From an uncultured Dorea sp. (GTDB lineage: Bacteria; Bacillota; Clostridia; Lachnospirales; Lachnospiraceae), in the NCBI GenBank assembly GCA_900543415.1, contig UQRE01000023.1, positions 1 to 40,861 of the forward strand: a DNA stretch of 40,861 nucleotides. The letters run 5' to 3'. Shown here piece after piece: positions 32,772-40,815 of this stretch. Below the pieces are notes generated by a model, which saw nothing but the letters and a program-made list of their open reading frames with translations, made no database searches and was not told where the DNA came from. The translations under genes and the position numbers were made by a program. Position 1 is the first letter of the stretch. Every line of letters starts with the position of its first letter.

Positions 32772-34100
32772 ATGAGTAAACCAGTAGTGGCCATTGTGGG
32801 AAGGCCAAATGTAGGAAAATCTACACTTTTTAATGTGCTGGCTGGAGAGAAGATCTCGATCGTAAAGGACACTCCGGGTGTGACCAGAGACCGAATTTAC
32901 GCGGACACCAGTTGGCTGGATAAAGAATTTACACTCATTGATACCGGAGGTATAGAGCCGGAGAGCAAGGATGTGATTCTGTCCCAGATGAGAGAGCAGG
33001 CTCAGATTGCCATTGATACCGCGGATGTGATCGTATTTATCACAGATGTAAGACAAGGGCTTGTTGACGCAGACTCCAAGGTGGCAGATATGCTCAGACG
33101 TTCGGGAAAACCAATTGTATTAGTTGTAAATAAAGTGGACAGCTTTGAGAAATTCATGCCGGATGTGTATGAATTCTACAATCTCGGAATCGGTGATCCG
33201 CATCCGGTATCCGCAGCTTCCAGACTGGGAATCGGAGATATGTTAGATGCGGTAGCAGAGTATTTTCCGGAGCAAACAGGGGAAGAAGAGGAAGATGAAC
33301 GTCCGAGAGTTGCAATCGTAGGAAAACCGAATGTAGGAAAATCTTCCATCATCAACAAGCTTCTGGGTGAGGACCGGGTGATTGTTTCTGATGTGGCTGG
33401 AACAACGAGAGATGCCATTGATACGGATATTGTACATGACGGAAGAGAATATGTATTTATCGATACAGCCGGACTTCGAAGAAAAAATAAGATCAAAGAA
33501 GAGATTGAACGATACAGCATCATTCGTACTGTAACAGCGGTAGAAAGAGCGGATGTAGTGCTCGTCGTGATCGATGCAGTAGAAGGTGTTACCGAGCAGG
33601 ACGCTAAGATTGCAGGAATCGCTCACGAAAGAGGAAAGGGAATCATTGTCGTAGTAAACAAGTGGGATGCCATTGAGAAAAATGACAAGACCATGAGAGA
33701 GTACGAAAAAGAAGTGCGAAGAGTGTTGTCCTTTATGCCTTATGCGGAGATCATGTATGTATCTGCAAAGAGCGGACAGAGACTTCCGAAACTCTATGAT
33801 ATGATCGATATGGTCATCGCCAACCAGACGCTTCGCGTGGCAACGGGAGTGTTAAATGAAATCATGTCAGAGGCAGTTGCGATGCAGCAGCCACCGTCTG
33901 ATAAAGGAAAACGTCTGAAATTGTATTATATTACACAGGTGTCGGTAAAACCGCCAACATTCGTGATTTTTGTTAATGACAAGGAATTGATGCATTTTTC
34001 CTATACAAGATATTTGGAAAATAAGATTCGTGAAGCCTTTGGCTTTAAAGGCACATCTCTTCGGTTCTTTATCCGAGAGAGAAAGGAGAAAGATCAGTAG
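32772..34100 (+). CDS. der: Ribosome biogenesis GTPase Der (EngA)
   Basis: The 442-residue protein has two tandem GTPase domains, each with a Walker A (GRPNVGKS at 10-17 and GKPNVGKS near 183-190), DTPG/DTAG switch motifs and NKxD (NKVD, NKWD). A C-terminal KH-like domain (about 355-442) follows. Der binds the 50S subunit and is needed for its assembly. AGGAGAATTAGA lies before the ATG. It is co-transcribed with the DUF512 gene upstream and with plsY (1-bp gap) and gpsA downstream, the typical der-plsY-gpsA order. Confidence 0.97.
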   Translation: MSKPVVAIVGRPNVGKSTLFNVLAGEKISIVKDTPGVTRDRIYADTSWLDKEFTLIDTGGIEPESKDVILSQMREQAQIAIDTADVIVFITDVRQGLVDADSKVADMLRRSGKPIVLVVNKVDSFEKFMPDVYEFYNLGIGDPHPVSAASRLGIGDMLDAVAEYFPEQTGEEEEDERPRVAIVGKPNVGKSSIINKLLGEDRVIVSDVAGTTRDAIDTDIVHDGREYVFIDTAGLRRKNKIKEEIERYSIIRTVTAVERADVVLVVIDAVEGVTEQDAKIAGIAHERGKGIIVVVNKWDAIEKNDKTMREYEKEVRRVLSFMPYAEIMYVSAKSGQRLPKLYDMIDMVIANQTLRVATGVLNEIMSEAVAMQQPPSDKGKRLKLYYITQVSVKPPTFVIFVNDKELMHFSYTRYLENKIREAFGFKGTSLRFFIRERKEKDQ

Positions 34101-34101
34101 T

Positions 34102-34755
34102 ATGGAACGCATCATATGTGTGGCGATCGGTTATTTGTTCGGATTGCTGCAGACGGGGTATCTCTATGGGAAGACGCAGCATGTAGATATCAGAAAAGAA
34201 GGAAGCGGGAATGCAGGAACTACCAATGCACTGCGGACGATGGGATGGAAGGCAGGAGCAATTACATTTCTGGGGGATTGCTTTAAGTGTGTGCTTGCTG
34301 TTGCAGCAACGTATTTCATCTATGGGAAAACACAGGCAGAGATCTGGCCGCTTCTTATGATGTATACAGGTGCCGGTGTAATTCTCGGACATAATTTTCC
34401 GTTTTATATGAAATTCAAAGGTGGAAAGGGAATTGCGGCGACAGCTGGACTTATCATCAGCACCTTAAGTCTTCCGATGGTGCTTGTCTGTCTCGTGGCG
34501 TTTGTGGGAATCGTAGGGGTGACACGTTACGTGTCTCTTGGTTCTCTTGCGATTGTAGTTATATACCTTGTTGAGATCATAATCTGCGGACAGACCGGAA
34601 GATTTCAGATGGAGCCGGCGTATTTGTATGAGATGTATGTGGTGGCGATATGTTTAATGCTGCTCGCCTTTTATAAGCATAAAGCAAATATCAAGAGGCT
34701 ATTAAACGGCACAGAAAATAAATTAAGTGTCGGAAAACATAAGAAAGAGAAATAG
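34102..34755 (+). CDS. plsY: Acyl-phosphate:glycerol-3-phosphate acyltransferase PlsY
   Basis: The 217-residue membrane protein makes lysophosphatidate from acyl-phosphate and glycerol-3-phosphate. It has about five membrane helices and the conserved loops GSGNAGTTNALRTMG and GHNFPFYMKFKGGKGIA. The ATG at 34102 is used; its ribosome site GAAAGGAGAAAG lies inside the end of der. The frame is open further upstream inside der, but that would add a non-family polar stretch. Its substrate glycerol-3-phosphate is made by GpsA, encoded next. Confidence 0.95.
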   Translation: MERIICVAIGYLFGLLQTGYLYGKTQHVDIRKEGSGNAGTTNALRTMGWKAGAITFLGDCFKCVLAVAATYFIYGKTQAEIWPLLMMYTGAGVILGHNFPFYMKFKGGKGIAATAGLIISTLSLPMVLVCLVAFVGIVGVTRYVSLGSLAIVVIYLVEIIICGQTGRFQMEPAYLYEMYVVAICLMLLAFYKHKANIKRLLNGTENKLSVGKHKKEK

Positions 34756-34770
34756 TCAGGAGGTAAGAGT

Positions 34771-35784
34771 ATGGCAAATGTAGGCGTAATGGGAGCCGGG
34801 AGCTGGGGAACAGCTTTAGCGCTTCTTCTTCATTCCAATGGGCATCAAGTGACTGTCTGGTCCATCAATGAAGAAGAGGTGGGAATGCTTTCAAAAGAAC
34901 GGGAGCATAAAAGTAAGCTTCCGGGTGTGAAAATTCCGGAAGATATGGTATTTACCAGTGACATGGAGACAGCGATTAAGGAAAAAGATTTCCTCGTACT
35001 GGCAGTACCGTCCGCATTCACAAGAGGAACTGCACGGAGGATGAAGCCTTTTGTAGGAGAGAGGCAGATCATTGTAGACGTGGCAAAGGGAATTGAGGAA
35101 GATACGCTTATGACACTTTCTCAGCAGATCGAAGAAGAGATCCCGCAGGCGGATGTGGCAGTGTTATCCGGGCCAAGTCATGCAGAAGAAGTAGGAAGAG
35201 GACTTCCGACAGCAGTCGTTATCGGAGCAAAGACCGAAGCAACTGCCAGATATCTACAGGAAAAGTTCATGAACCATGTGTTCCGCGTGTATATTAGTCC
35301 CGATATGCTTGGTATGGAGCTTGGCGGAGCGCTTAAGAATGTCATTGCTCTTGCAGCGGGAATTGCGGATGGTATGGGCTATGGAGATAATACGAAAGCT
35401 GCATTAATTACAAGAGGAATCGCAGAGATTGCAAGATTAGGAGTGAAGATGGGGGGAGCGCTTGAAAGCTTCACCGGTCTTACCGGAATCGGAGATCTGA
35501 TCGTAACCTGTGCCAGCGTACACAGTCGTAACCGCAAAGCCGGATACCTGATGGGACAGGGCAAAACAATGGAAGAGGCAATGGCAGAAGTAAAGATGGT
35601 TGTAGAAGGTGTATATTCTGCCAAGGCTGCGGCAAAGCTTGGCAAGAAATACGGTGTAGCACTTCCGATTGTCGATAAGGTAAATGAAGTACTGTTCGAG
35701 GGAAAAGATCCAAAAGAAGCGGTAGATGAATTAATGTTACGGGACAGCAAAGCTGAACACAGTGCTCTTCCGTGGGGAAAATAG
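34771..35784 (+). CDS. gpsA: Glycerol-3-phosphate dehydrogenase [NAD(P)+]
   Basis: The 337-residue enzyme reduces dihydroxyacetone phosphate to sn-glycerol-3-phosphate for phospholipids. The NAD(P) motif GAGSWGTALA is at the N-terminus. LSGPSHAEEVGRGLPTA, the catalytic Lys in GGALKNVIALAAGIADG, and TGIGDLIVTC are conserved. AGGAGGTAAGAGT precedes the ATG. A strong terminator follows, closing the DUF512-der-plsY-gpsA unit. Confidence 0.96.
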   Translation: MANVGVMGAGSWGTALALLLHSNGHQVTVWSINEEEVGMLSKEREHKSKLPGVKIPEDMVFTSDMETAIKEKDFLVLAVPSAFTRGTARRMKPFVGERQIIVDVAKGIEEDTLMTLSQQIEEEIPQADVAVLSGPSHAEEVGRGLPTAVVIGAKTEATARYLQEKFMNHVFRVYISPDMLGMELGGALKNVIALAAGIADGMGYGDNTKAALITRGIAEIARLGVKMGGALESFTGLTGIGDLIVTCASVHSRNRKAGYLMGQGKTMEEAMAEVKMVVEGVYSAKAAAKLGKKYGVALPIVDKVNEVLFEGKDPKEAVDELMLRDSKAEHSALPWGK

Positions 35785-35799
35785 AAAACGTCACAAATC

Positions 35800-35829
35800 G
35801 ACACCTTGCGTTTTGCAAGGTGTCTTTTT
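35800..35829 (+). terminator. Intrinsic terminator after gpsA
   Basis: GACACCTTGC (35800-35809) pairs perfectly with GCAAGGTGTC (35815-35824) around a 5-nt loop and is followed by five T residues. Confidence 0.92.
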
Positions 35830-35961
35830 GTGTTGAAATGACACGTATTTTCGTGAAAAAACATAACCAGTAGTATGGGTTGCGTACTATTAGTTTCTGT
35901 AATAACCGAATTTGAAATTCTATACTATAAGTAAGTTGGAACAATCAATGGAGGTCTGCTT

Positions 35962-36285
35962 ATGGAGATGAAGGATATCGGAAAACGTATACGCAGAAAA
36001 AGGATCGAGAAAGGATGGTGTCAGGAAGAACTGGCAGAAAAGGTGGATCTGAGTGCGTCGTACATAGGCATGATTGAACGGGGGAAAAAAGTACCGCGCC
36101 TTGAGACCTTTGTTGAAATCGCCAATGTTCTGGAGGTGTCTGCTGACGAACTTCTCTGTGGAGTGGTAGATCACGGCTATGAGATCAGGATGTCAGAGTA
36201 TACGAAACGGATTGGTAAGATCAGTCAGGAAAAACGGAAGCTGATCTATTCACTTCTGGATGTCTGTTTGTCTCAAGAGGAGTAG
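35962..36285 (+). CDS. XRE-family transcriptional regulator
   Basis: The 107-residue cytoplasmic protein has an N-terminal XRE helix-turn-helix at about 5-62 (IGKRIRRKRIEKGWCQEELAEKV, SASYIGMIERG, then LEVSADELL) and a helical C-terminus that could dimerise. It resembles SinR-like regulators common in Clostridia. TGGAGGTC precedes the ATG. It lies 11 bp upstream of an unknown gene and then spoIVA, which hints at a sporulation or stationary-phase setting. Unlike the repressor at 1181-1501 it has no ImmA partner and no mobile-element remnants beside it. Confidence 0.85.
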   Translation: MEMKDIGKRIRRKRIEKGWCQEELAEKVDLSASYIGMIERGKKVPRLETFVEIANVLEVSADELLCGVVDHGYEIRMSEYTKRIGKISQEKRKLIYSLLDVCLSQEE

Positions 36286-36296
36286 GAGGAGAGGGA

Positions 36297-36719
36297 ATGG
36301 CACTTGCACATCAATTAGTTGTGATCACAAGAGAAAATCCAGAAGAAAATGTGTGGCTGGACACAGAGAGAGTTTTTTTGTCCAATTTATTATTTCAATA
36401 TATGAAGGACAGTCTTATGTGGGTAAATACAAGATGGAACGGAAAGAAGCTTACCACCGGTTTTACGGAAGGTGGTTTCTCTGTGATAGACCGAAGAGAG
36501 ATAGAAAAATTTCTCCATATCATGAAGCGATGGGAAGAATTGTTCCAGTGTTCACCGGAAGAATTCTATCTGACGCGGAGGAGTAACAGCAGGGAATATC
36601 GACAGAAAGAAGGAGTGCTCGTAAGAAAAAAAGAAGTTTTAGAAGAACTGAACAGCTGCATTTATCTATGTACAAAAGCACTGAAAAGAGGCGCAAGAAT
36701 TCTGTACAGTGAAATTTAA
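36297..36719 (+). CDS. Conserved-looking protein of unknown function
   Basis: The 140-residue protein starts MALAHQLVVITRENPEENV with AGGAGGAGAGG upstream. It is mixed alpha/beta, without signal peptide, membrane helix or cysteine cluster. The middle (LFQYMKDSLMWVNTRW and FSVIDRREIEKFLHIM) looks folded, and the C-terminal third is basic and helical. I recognise no domain. It sits between an XRE regulator and spoIVA on the same strand, so it may be co-expressed with the regulator. Normal base composition and a clear ribosome site support it as a real gene. Confidence 0.75.
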   Translation: MALAHQLVVITRENPEENVWLDTERVFLSNLLFQYMKDSLMWVNTRWNGKKLTTGFTEGGFSVIDRREIEKFLHIMKRWEELFQCSPEEFYLTRRSNSREYRQKEGVLVRKKEVLEELNSCIYLCTKALKRGARILYSEI

Positions 36720-36747
36720 GATTAAGAGGAAGAAAAAAGGTTCTAAA

Positions 36748-36770
36748 AACTCCCGGGGTGTACATAAACT
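36748..36770 (+). promoter_or_regulatory. Possible sigma-E-type promoter of spoIVA
   Basis: CATAAACT at 36763-36770 resembles the sigma-E -10 element (CATACANT), about 30 bp before the spoIVA ATG. The -35 is poorly defined. spoIVA belongs to the mother-cell sigma-E regulon in Bacillus and Clostridia, which makes the match plausible. Confidence 0.35.
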
Positions 36771-36799
36771 GGTATCAGCAGAACAAGGGGGTATTTAGA

Positions 36800-38272
36800 A
36801 TGAATACGTTTCAATTGTACAGTGATATAAAGGCAAGAACAAAGGGAGAAATCTACATAGGGGTGGTTGGTCCGGTGCGCACGGGAAAGTCTACGTTTAT
36901 CAAACGGTTCATGGATGTGCTGGTACTCCCTCATATGGAAGATGAAAATGACAGAGAGCGCACGAAAGACGAACTGCCGCAATCAGCGTCCGGACGTACG
37001 ATTATGACAACAGAACCGAAATTTGTTCCGAAAGAGGCGGCGGAAGTAAAGCTTATGGGTGATATTCCGGTAAAGGTTCGACTGATTGACTGTGTGGGGT
37101 ATATGGCAGAAGGGGCTGTCGGACATGTGGAAGGAAATGAGGAGCGAATGGTAAAAACCCCGTGGTTTGAGCACGAGATTCCGTTTACCAAGGCAGCAGC
37201 TGTAGGGACAAGGAAGGTGATCCACGATCATGCGACGATCGGAATCGTAATGACAACAGACGGAACAATCGGGGAGCTTGAGAGAAGACAGTACGAAGAA
37301 CCGGAAGAGAAGACGATCCGGGAGCTTCAGTCCATCGGGAAACCATTCGTAGTGCTGGTAAATTCTAAGAAACCATATGGAGAAGAGGCAAAGCGTATTT
37401 CAGAAGAAATAGAAGAAAAATATGGTGTAAGAGCAATGCCGGTCAATTGCGAGCAGTTAAAGGAAGATGACATTTTCAAAATTATAGAAGCAGTTCTTTT
37501 TGAATTCCCAATATCCGAGATACAGTTTTTTGTTCCTAAGTGGGTAGAAATGCTTCCCAGAGATCATAAGATCAAGACCGATCTTGTTGAACAGATCAAA
37601 GGGATTATGGGACAGTTCTCAGAGATCAAAGATACGGTAAAAGAATTAAAGACTGCGGACAGTCCCTATATAGAGCGTGCAAAAGTAGAAACAGTCGAAA
37701 TGGACACCGGATGTGTAAAAGTCTCCATCCAGATTGAAGACGGTTATTATTACGAAATGTTAAGTGAACTGACAGGCATGGAAATAGACGGACAGTACGG
37801 ACTTATCAAAGCAATGAAAGAATTGTCCGGAATGAAGACAGAATATGACGGAGTCAAAGATGCGTTTGCTTCTGTGAAAATGCGTGGATACGGAGTTGTA
37901 AGCCCTAAGAAAGAAGATATTACCTTAGAAGAACCGGTAATCATCAAACAGGGCGGGAAATATGGGGTGAAAATTCATTCAGAAGCACCTTCCATCCATC
38001 TGATCCGAGCCAACATAGAGACAGAGATTGCACCAATCGTAGGAAGCGAGCAGCAGGCGCAGGATCTGATCACTTATATTCATGACAGAAAAGACAGCGA
38101 AGGCGGTATCTGGAGTACCAATATTTTTGGAAAGTCAGTGGAAGAGCTGGTTATGGACGGCATGAGAAATAAAATGGCTATGATCGGTGATGAAAGCCAG
38201 GTCAAACTACAGGATACCATGCAGAAGATTGTCAATGACAGTAACGGCGGAATGGTGTGTATTATAATTTAA
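36800..38272 (+). CDS. spoIVA: Stage IV sporulation protein A
   Basis: The 490-residue ATPase polymerises on the forespore surface to form the base layer of the spore coat. It begins MNTFQLYSDIKARTKGEIYIGVVGPVRTGKST, with Walker A at 24-31, followed by the family-specific RTIMTTEPKFVP, IDCVGYM and VNSKKPY motifs. The short C-terminal segment (SNGGMVCIII) matches the membrane-associating end needed for SpoVM-dependent localisation. The start at 36800 follows AAGGGGG. An upstream in-frame GTG at 36758 has no ribosome site. Its presence indicates a spore-forming lineage. Confidence 0.97.
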   Translation: MNTFQLYSDIKARTKGEIYIGVVGPVRTGKSTFIKRFMDVLVLPHMEDENDRERTKDELPQSASGRTIMTTEPKFVPKEAAEVKLMGDIPVKVRLIDCVGYMAEGAVGHVEGNEERMVKTPWFEHEIPFTKAAAVGTRKVIHDHATIGIVMTTDGTIGELERRQYEEPEEKTIRELQSIGKPFVVLVNSKKPYGEEAKRISEEIEEKYGVRAMPVNCEQLKEDDIFKIIEAVLFEFPISEIQFFVPKWVEMLPRDHKIKTDLVEQIKGIMGQFSEIKDTVKELKTADSPYIERAKVETVEMDTGCVKVSIQIEDGYYYEMLSELTGMEIDGQYGLIKAMKELSGMKTEYDGVKDAFASVKMRGYGVVSPKKEDITLEEPVIIKQGGKYGVKIHSEAPSIHLIRANIETEIAPIVGSEQQAQDLITYIHDRKDSEGGIWSTNIFGKSVEELVMDGMRNKMAMIGDESQVKLQDTMQKIVNDSNGGMVCIII

Positions 38273-38284
38273 GGATTGCAAATT

Positions 38285-38312
38285 TTGTGTAAAAGGGTTA
38301 AAATTCTACTAT
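38285..38312 (+). promoter_or_regulatory. Possible promoter of the MogA/MoaB-like gene
   Basis: TTGTGT (38285-38290) and TACTAT (38307-38312) are 16 bp apart, 38 bp before the ATG. The match is moderate. Confidence 0.4.
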
Positions 38313-38349
38313 ATGCATAAGAGAAGATATAAGTGGAGGTACGATAATC

Positions 38350-38820
38350 ATGAGAATTGCGATTCTTACAGCAAATACGGAAATATACAGAGAGCAGGAA
38401 GAGGATAAAGCGGGAAAAGTGATCCGCGAGATCGTGGAGGCTGCGGGACATCAGGTTGTATTTGCCAAAGCGCTGCCGTTGGATAAAAAAGTTCTGTCTA
38501 CGATTATGCAGCGTATGGCAGACGGACAGATGGCGGACCTGATTCTGACAACAGGAGGTGCAGGACTCGCACAGGCAGATTGTACACCGGAAGCTACACT
38601 GGAAATTGTAGACCGTGAGATCCGTGGAATTCCGGAGGCAATGCGTGCGCATATGATGACATTGACAAAACGCTCTATGTTAAATCGTGCGGCAGCAGGT
38701 GTGAGAAATAATGTGATGATCGTGAACCTTCCGGGAAAAGCAGGGGCGGTAAAAGAGTGTTTAGAGTATCTGCTTCCGGAAATCATACATGGCGTAGAAG
38801 TGATTAAAGGGGAAGTCTAG
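38350..38820 (+). CDS. MogA/MoaB-family molybdopterin-binding protein
   Basis: The 156-residue protein is a single MoCF-biosynthesis domain. The conserved loop TTGGAGLAQADCTPEAT corresponds to the family TTGGTG...DxTPEA motif, and the late NLPGKAGAVKECLEYLLP is the usual NLPG-KP-like segment. Such proteins adenylylate molybdopterin before metal insertion. No other cofactor gene (moaA, moaC, moeA, mobA) or molybdoenzyme is in the window, so a cofactor role here is unproven. TGGAGGTACGATAATC precedes the ATG. It is 10 bp upstream of rnhA. Confidence 0.85.
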   Translation: MRIAILTANTEIYREQEEDKAGKVIREIVEAAGHQVVFAKALPLDKKVLSTIMQRMADGQMADLILTTGGAGLAQADCTPEATLEIVDREIRGIPEAMRAHMMTLTKRSMLNRAAAGVRNNVMIVNLPGKAGAVKECLEYLLPEIIHGVEVIKGEV

Positions 38821-38830
38821 GAGAGGCAGT

Positions 38831-39304
38831 ATGCGTGTAAGTATTTATACAGACGGAGCGGCAAGAGGGAATCCGGACGGACCGGGCGGCTATGGAACAG
38901 TATTGGAGTATGTGGATTCCAAAGGGGAGCTTCATACAAAAGAACTTTCACAAGGATATAAGAAGACGACGAATAATCGAATGGAATTAATGGCAGTAAT
39001 CGCAGGGCTGGAAGCTTTAAACAGACCCTGCGAAGTTACGCTTTACTCGGATTCAAAATATGTAGTAGATGCCTTTAATCAGCACTGGATCGACGGCTGG
39101 CTGAAGAAAGGATGGAAACGTGGAAAAAATGAGCCGGTAAAGAATGTAGACTTGTGGAAACGTCTCCTTCAAGCGAAAGAAGCACATCAAGTAACCTTTG
39201 TCTGGGTGAAAGGTCATGATGGTCATCCGCAAAATGAGCGATGTGATACATTGGCAACAACAGCGGCAGATGGAAACGATCTGATCATTGACGAAGGATT
39301 GTAA
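38831..39304 (+). CDS. rnhA: Ribonuclease HI
   Basis: The 157-residue enzyme cleaves RNA in RNA-DNA hybrids. The catalytic residues Asp8 (YTDGAARGNP), Glu52 (NNRMELMAV), Asp74 (YSDSKYVV) and Asp139 (ERCDTLA) are all present, together with His129 in VKGHDGHP. The basic handle helix (WLKKGWKRGKN) places it with E. coli-type RNase HI. AGGAGAGGCAGT precedes the ATG. The -35 of the rnpB promoter lies inside its last codons. Confidence 0.96.
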   Translation: MRVSIYTDGAARGNPDGPGGYGTVLEYVDSKGELHTKELSQGYKKTTNNRMELMAVIAGLEALNRPCEVTLYSDSKYVVDAFNQHWIDGWLKKGWKRGKNEPVKNVDLWKRLLQAKEAHQVTFVWVKGHDGHPQNERCDTLATTAADGNDLIIDEGL

Positions 39305-39317
39305 AATATGATATAAT
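39288..39317 (+). promoter_or_regulatory. Sigma-A promoter of rnpB
   Basis: TTGACG (39288-39293) and TATAAT (39312-39317) are 18 bp apart. The start near 39324 is a few bases before the predicted P1 helix. The -35 overlaps the rnhA 3' end. Confidence 0.75.
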
Positions 39318-39540
39318 CGCACTTATTCAGCAAGTAAGACAAGTAATCGCAGCTGCAGACGCCGAAAGGCAGCAGGTGAGGAAAGTCCGGGCTTCACAGG
39401 GCAGGATGCCGGATAACGTCCGGTGGAGGCGACTCCAAGGCCAGTGCAACAGAAATGTACCGCGTTTGCAATGAGCCATGCGCCATGGAAAGCAAAGAGG
39501 CGTTGTAAGTTTACTTACATACGCATCTGAGCTGAACATG

Positions 39541-39600
39541 GCATACGGCGAATGCCGCGTAGCGAGAAGAGCGAAGCGATTGGAGCTACGAGCATGGCGT
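39541..39600 (+). repeat. 60-nt unit, copy 1, inside rnpB P12
   Basis: The unit starts GCATACGGCGAATGCCGCGT and ends CGAGCATGGCGT. It can fold by itself: ATGC-CGTAGC with GCTACG-GCAT encloses a GCGAAGC mini-hairpin. It is identical at all 60 positions to the copy at 39619-39678. Confidence 0.9.
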
Positions 39601-39618
39601 GTAGAAAAAGAGAAGTGA

Positions 39619-39678
39619 GCATACGGCGAATGCCGCGTAGCGAGAAGAGCGAAGCGATTGGAGCTACGAGCATGGCGT
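39619..39678 (+). repeat. 60-nt unit, copy 2, inside rnpB P12
   Basis: This is a perfect copy of 39541-39600 after an 18-nt linker (39601-39618), giving a period of 78. Its last bases (CATGGCGT) form part of the 3' strand of the long P12 helix. Copy 1 ends in the same bases, so it could compete for the partner strand. Confidence 0.9.
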
Positions 39679-39915
39679 ATGGCTCATTGCAAACGTAAGG
39701 GTGGAAGGGCAGTGTAAGAGACTACCGCCCTGCTGGTAACAGCAGGGGCACATGTAAACCCCATCCGAAGCAAGACCGGATAAAGACAATGTGGCGGCCC
39801 GTCACGTCTTAGGTAGGTTGCTTGATCCCGTTGGTGACGGCGGGGCTAGATAGATGATTACTCAACGACATAACCCGGCTTATCGTCTTGCTTGTTGAAA
39901 AAAATAATGAAGAGT

Positions 39916-39951
39916 AATGGTGTAACCTTGAAGGAGGCTGCACCATTTTTG
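39916..39951 (+). terminator. Intrinsic terminator after rnpB
   Basis: AATGGTG (39916-39922) pairs with CACCATT (39941-39947), followed by a T run. It lies about 20 nt beyond the P1 3' strand. Confidence 0.75.
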
Positions 39952-40068
39952 TATTTGGAAGCTAGAATAGAAATTAAGTGCTAAATATGTTATAATCCAA
40001 ACAAAGCATTATATTTCTATATTCTAAGCGCAAGGCGCATCCTTTATCTAAAGAAATCAGTTGAAATC

Positions 40069-40728
40069 TCAATTAGCCCGAATCTTCCGTTGAGATTCTT
40101 GTTTTATGTATCTGATCTATCTCCTGACCTTACAAGAGATGCTAACTTGTATGGAACCAAGCTGGTAAAGATACCGACTCCTAAATTTATTATTTTTTAC
40201 AATGGAGTAGAAGAAAGACCGGATATTGAATATTTAAAACTGTCAGATATGTATACAAGAGAAGAAGAACGATATGCGCTAGATTTGGAAGCGGTGCTGA
40301 TTAATATTAATCCCGGACATAATGAGGAACTTATGGGGATGTGTAAAACTTTAAGAGACTATTCGGAGTATACAGAAAGAGTGCGAAAATATGCGGAAGA
40401 AGAATCGATAGATAAAGCAGTTGAGCGTGCAATTACAGAATGTATAAAAGAAGGGATTTTGTCGGAGTTTTTGAGTAAAAACAGGGCGGAGGCGAAGAAA
40501 ATGAGTATTTATGAATATGATGAAGAAAAGCATATGAGGCAGGAGAGAGAGGCATCTCTGGAAGCCGGTATAGAAGCTGGTATGGAAATCGGAATTAAAG
40601 CTTTAATTCGAGAGAACCAAGAAGAAGGGAAGGCAAAAGAAGCAATTATCAAAAAGCTTGTAAAATATTTTGAACTTACAGAGGAAGAAGCAGAGGTGTA
40701 CTATGAAAAGTATGAGGAATGCAGTTAG
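40069..40728 (+). pseudogene. 5'-truncated Rpn-family PD-(D/E)XK nuclease/transposase-like gene
   Basis: The frame reads SISPNLPLRFLFYVSDL, then GTKLVKIPTPKFIIFYNG, LKLSDMY, ININPGHNEELM, LRDYSEYTERVRKY and AEAKKMSIYEYDEEKHMRQERE. These are hallmarks of the Rpn (recombination-promoting nuclease, TIGR01784-like) proteins abundant in Lachnospiraceae. The first 90-110 residues, which carry the PD-(D/E)XK catalytic motifs, are missing. No ATG with a ribosome site opens the frame; the earliest candidate is a TTG at 40090. The C-terminal helical tail (EAGIEAGMEIGIKAL) is intact. It is probably a non-functional remnant. Confidence 0.8.
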
Positions 40729-40777
40729 GCTGATAAGGGAAATATAAACGATTTCATTGTATTGGTGGTGATTAGAC

Positions 40778-40806
40778 AGAGAGTGCAAGAGCGCGCTCTC
40801 TTTTTG
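40778..40806 (+). terminator. Terminator after the Rpn fragment
   Basis: GAGAGTGC (40779-40786) pairs with GCGCTCTC (40793-40800), including one G-T, followed by five T residues. It fits the end of the former nuclease gene. Confidence 0.75.
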
Positions 40807-40815
40807 CTTTATAGG

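Larger units (their letters stand above)
39331..39895 (+). ncRNA. rnpB: RNase P RNA (M1-type) with greatly enlarged P12 arm
   Basis: This is the catalytic RNA that trims 5' leaders of pre-tRNAs. The universally conserved 5' block GAGGAAAGTCCGGGCT (39379-39394), the central ACAGAAA (39450-39456), GGGTGGAAGGGCAGTGTAAG-type P10/11 sequences, and the 3' block ATAACCCGGCTTAT are present. P1 is closed by CAAGTAAGAC (39331-39340) with GTCTTGCTTG (39885-39894). The order of elements fits the ancestral A type. Predicted length is about 565 nt, against about 350-420 for most bacteria. The excess lies inside P12, whose outer 25-bp helix is 39463-39487 with 39671-39695 (one G-U), and encloses two identical 60-nt units. 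Confidence 0.95.

Noticed and set aside
39541..39678. Two identical repeats with a short spacer, superficially like a minimal CRISPR array
   Set aside because: The repeats are 60 nt, the linker is 18 nt, no cas gene is present, and the whole lies within the P12 arm of RNase P RNA.
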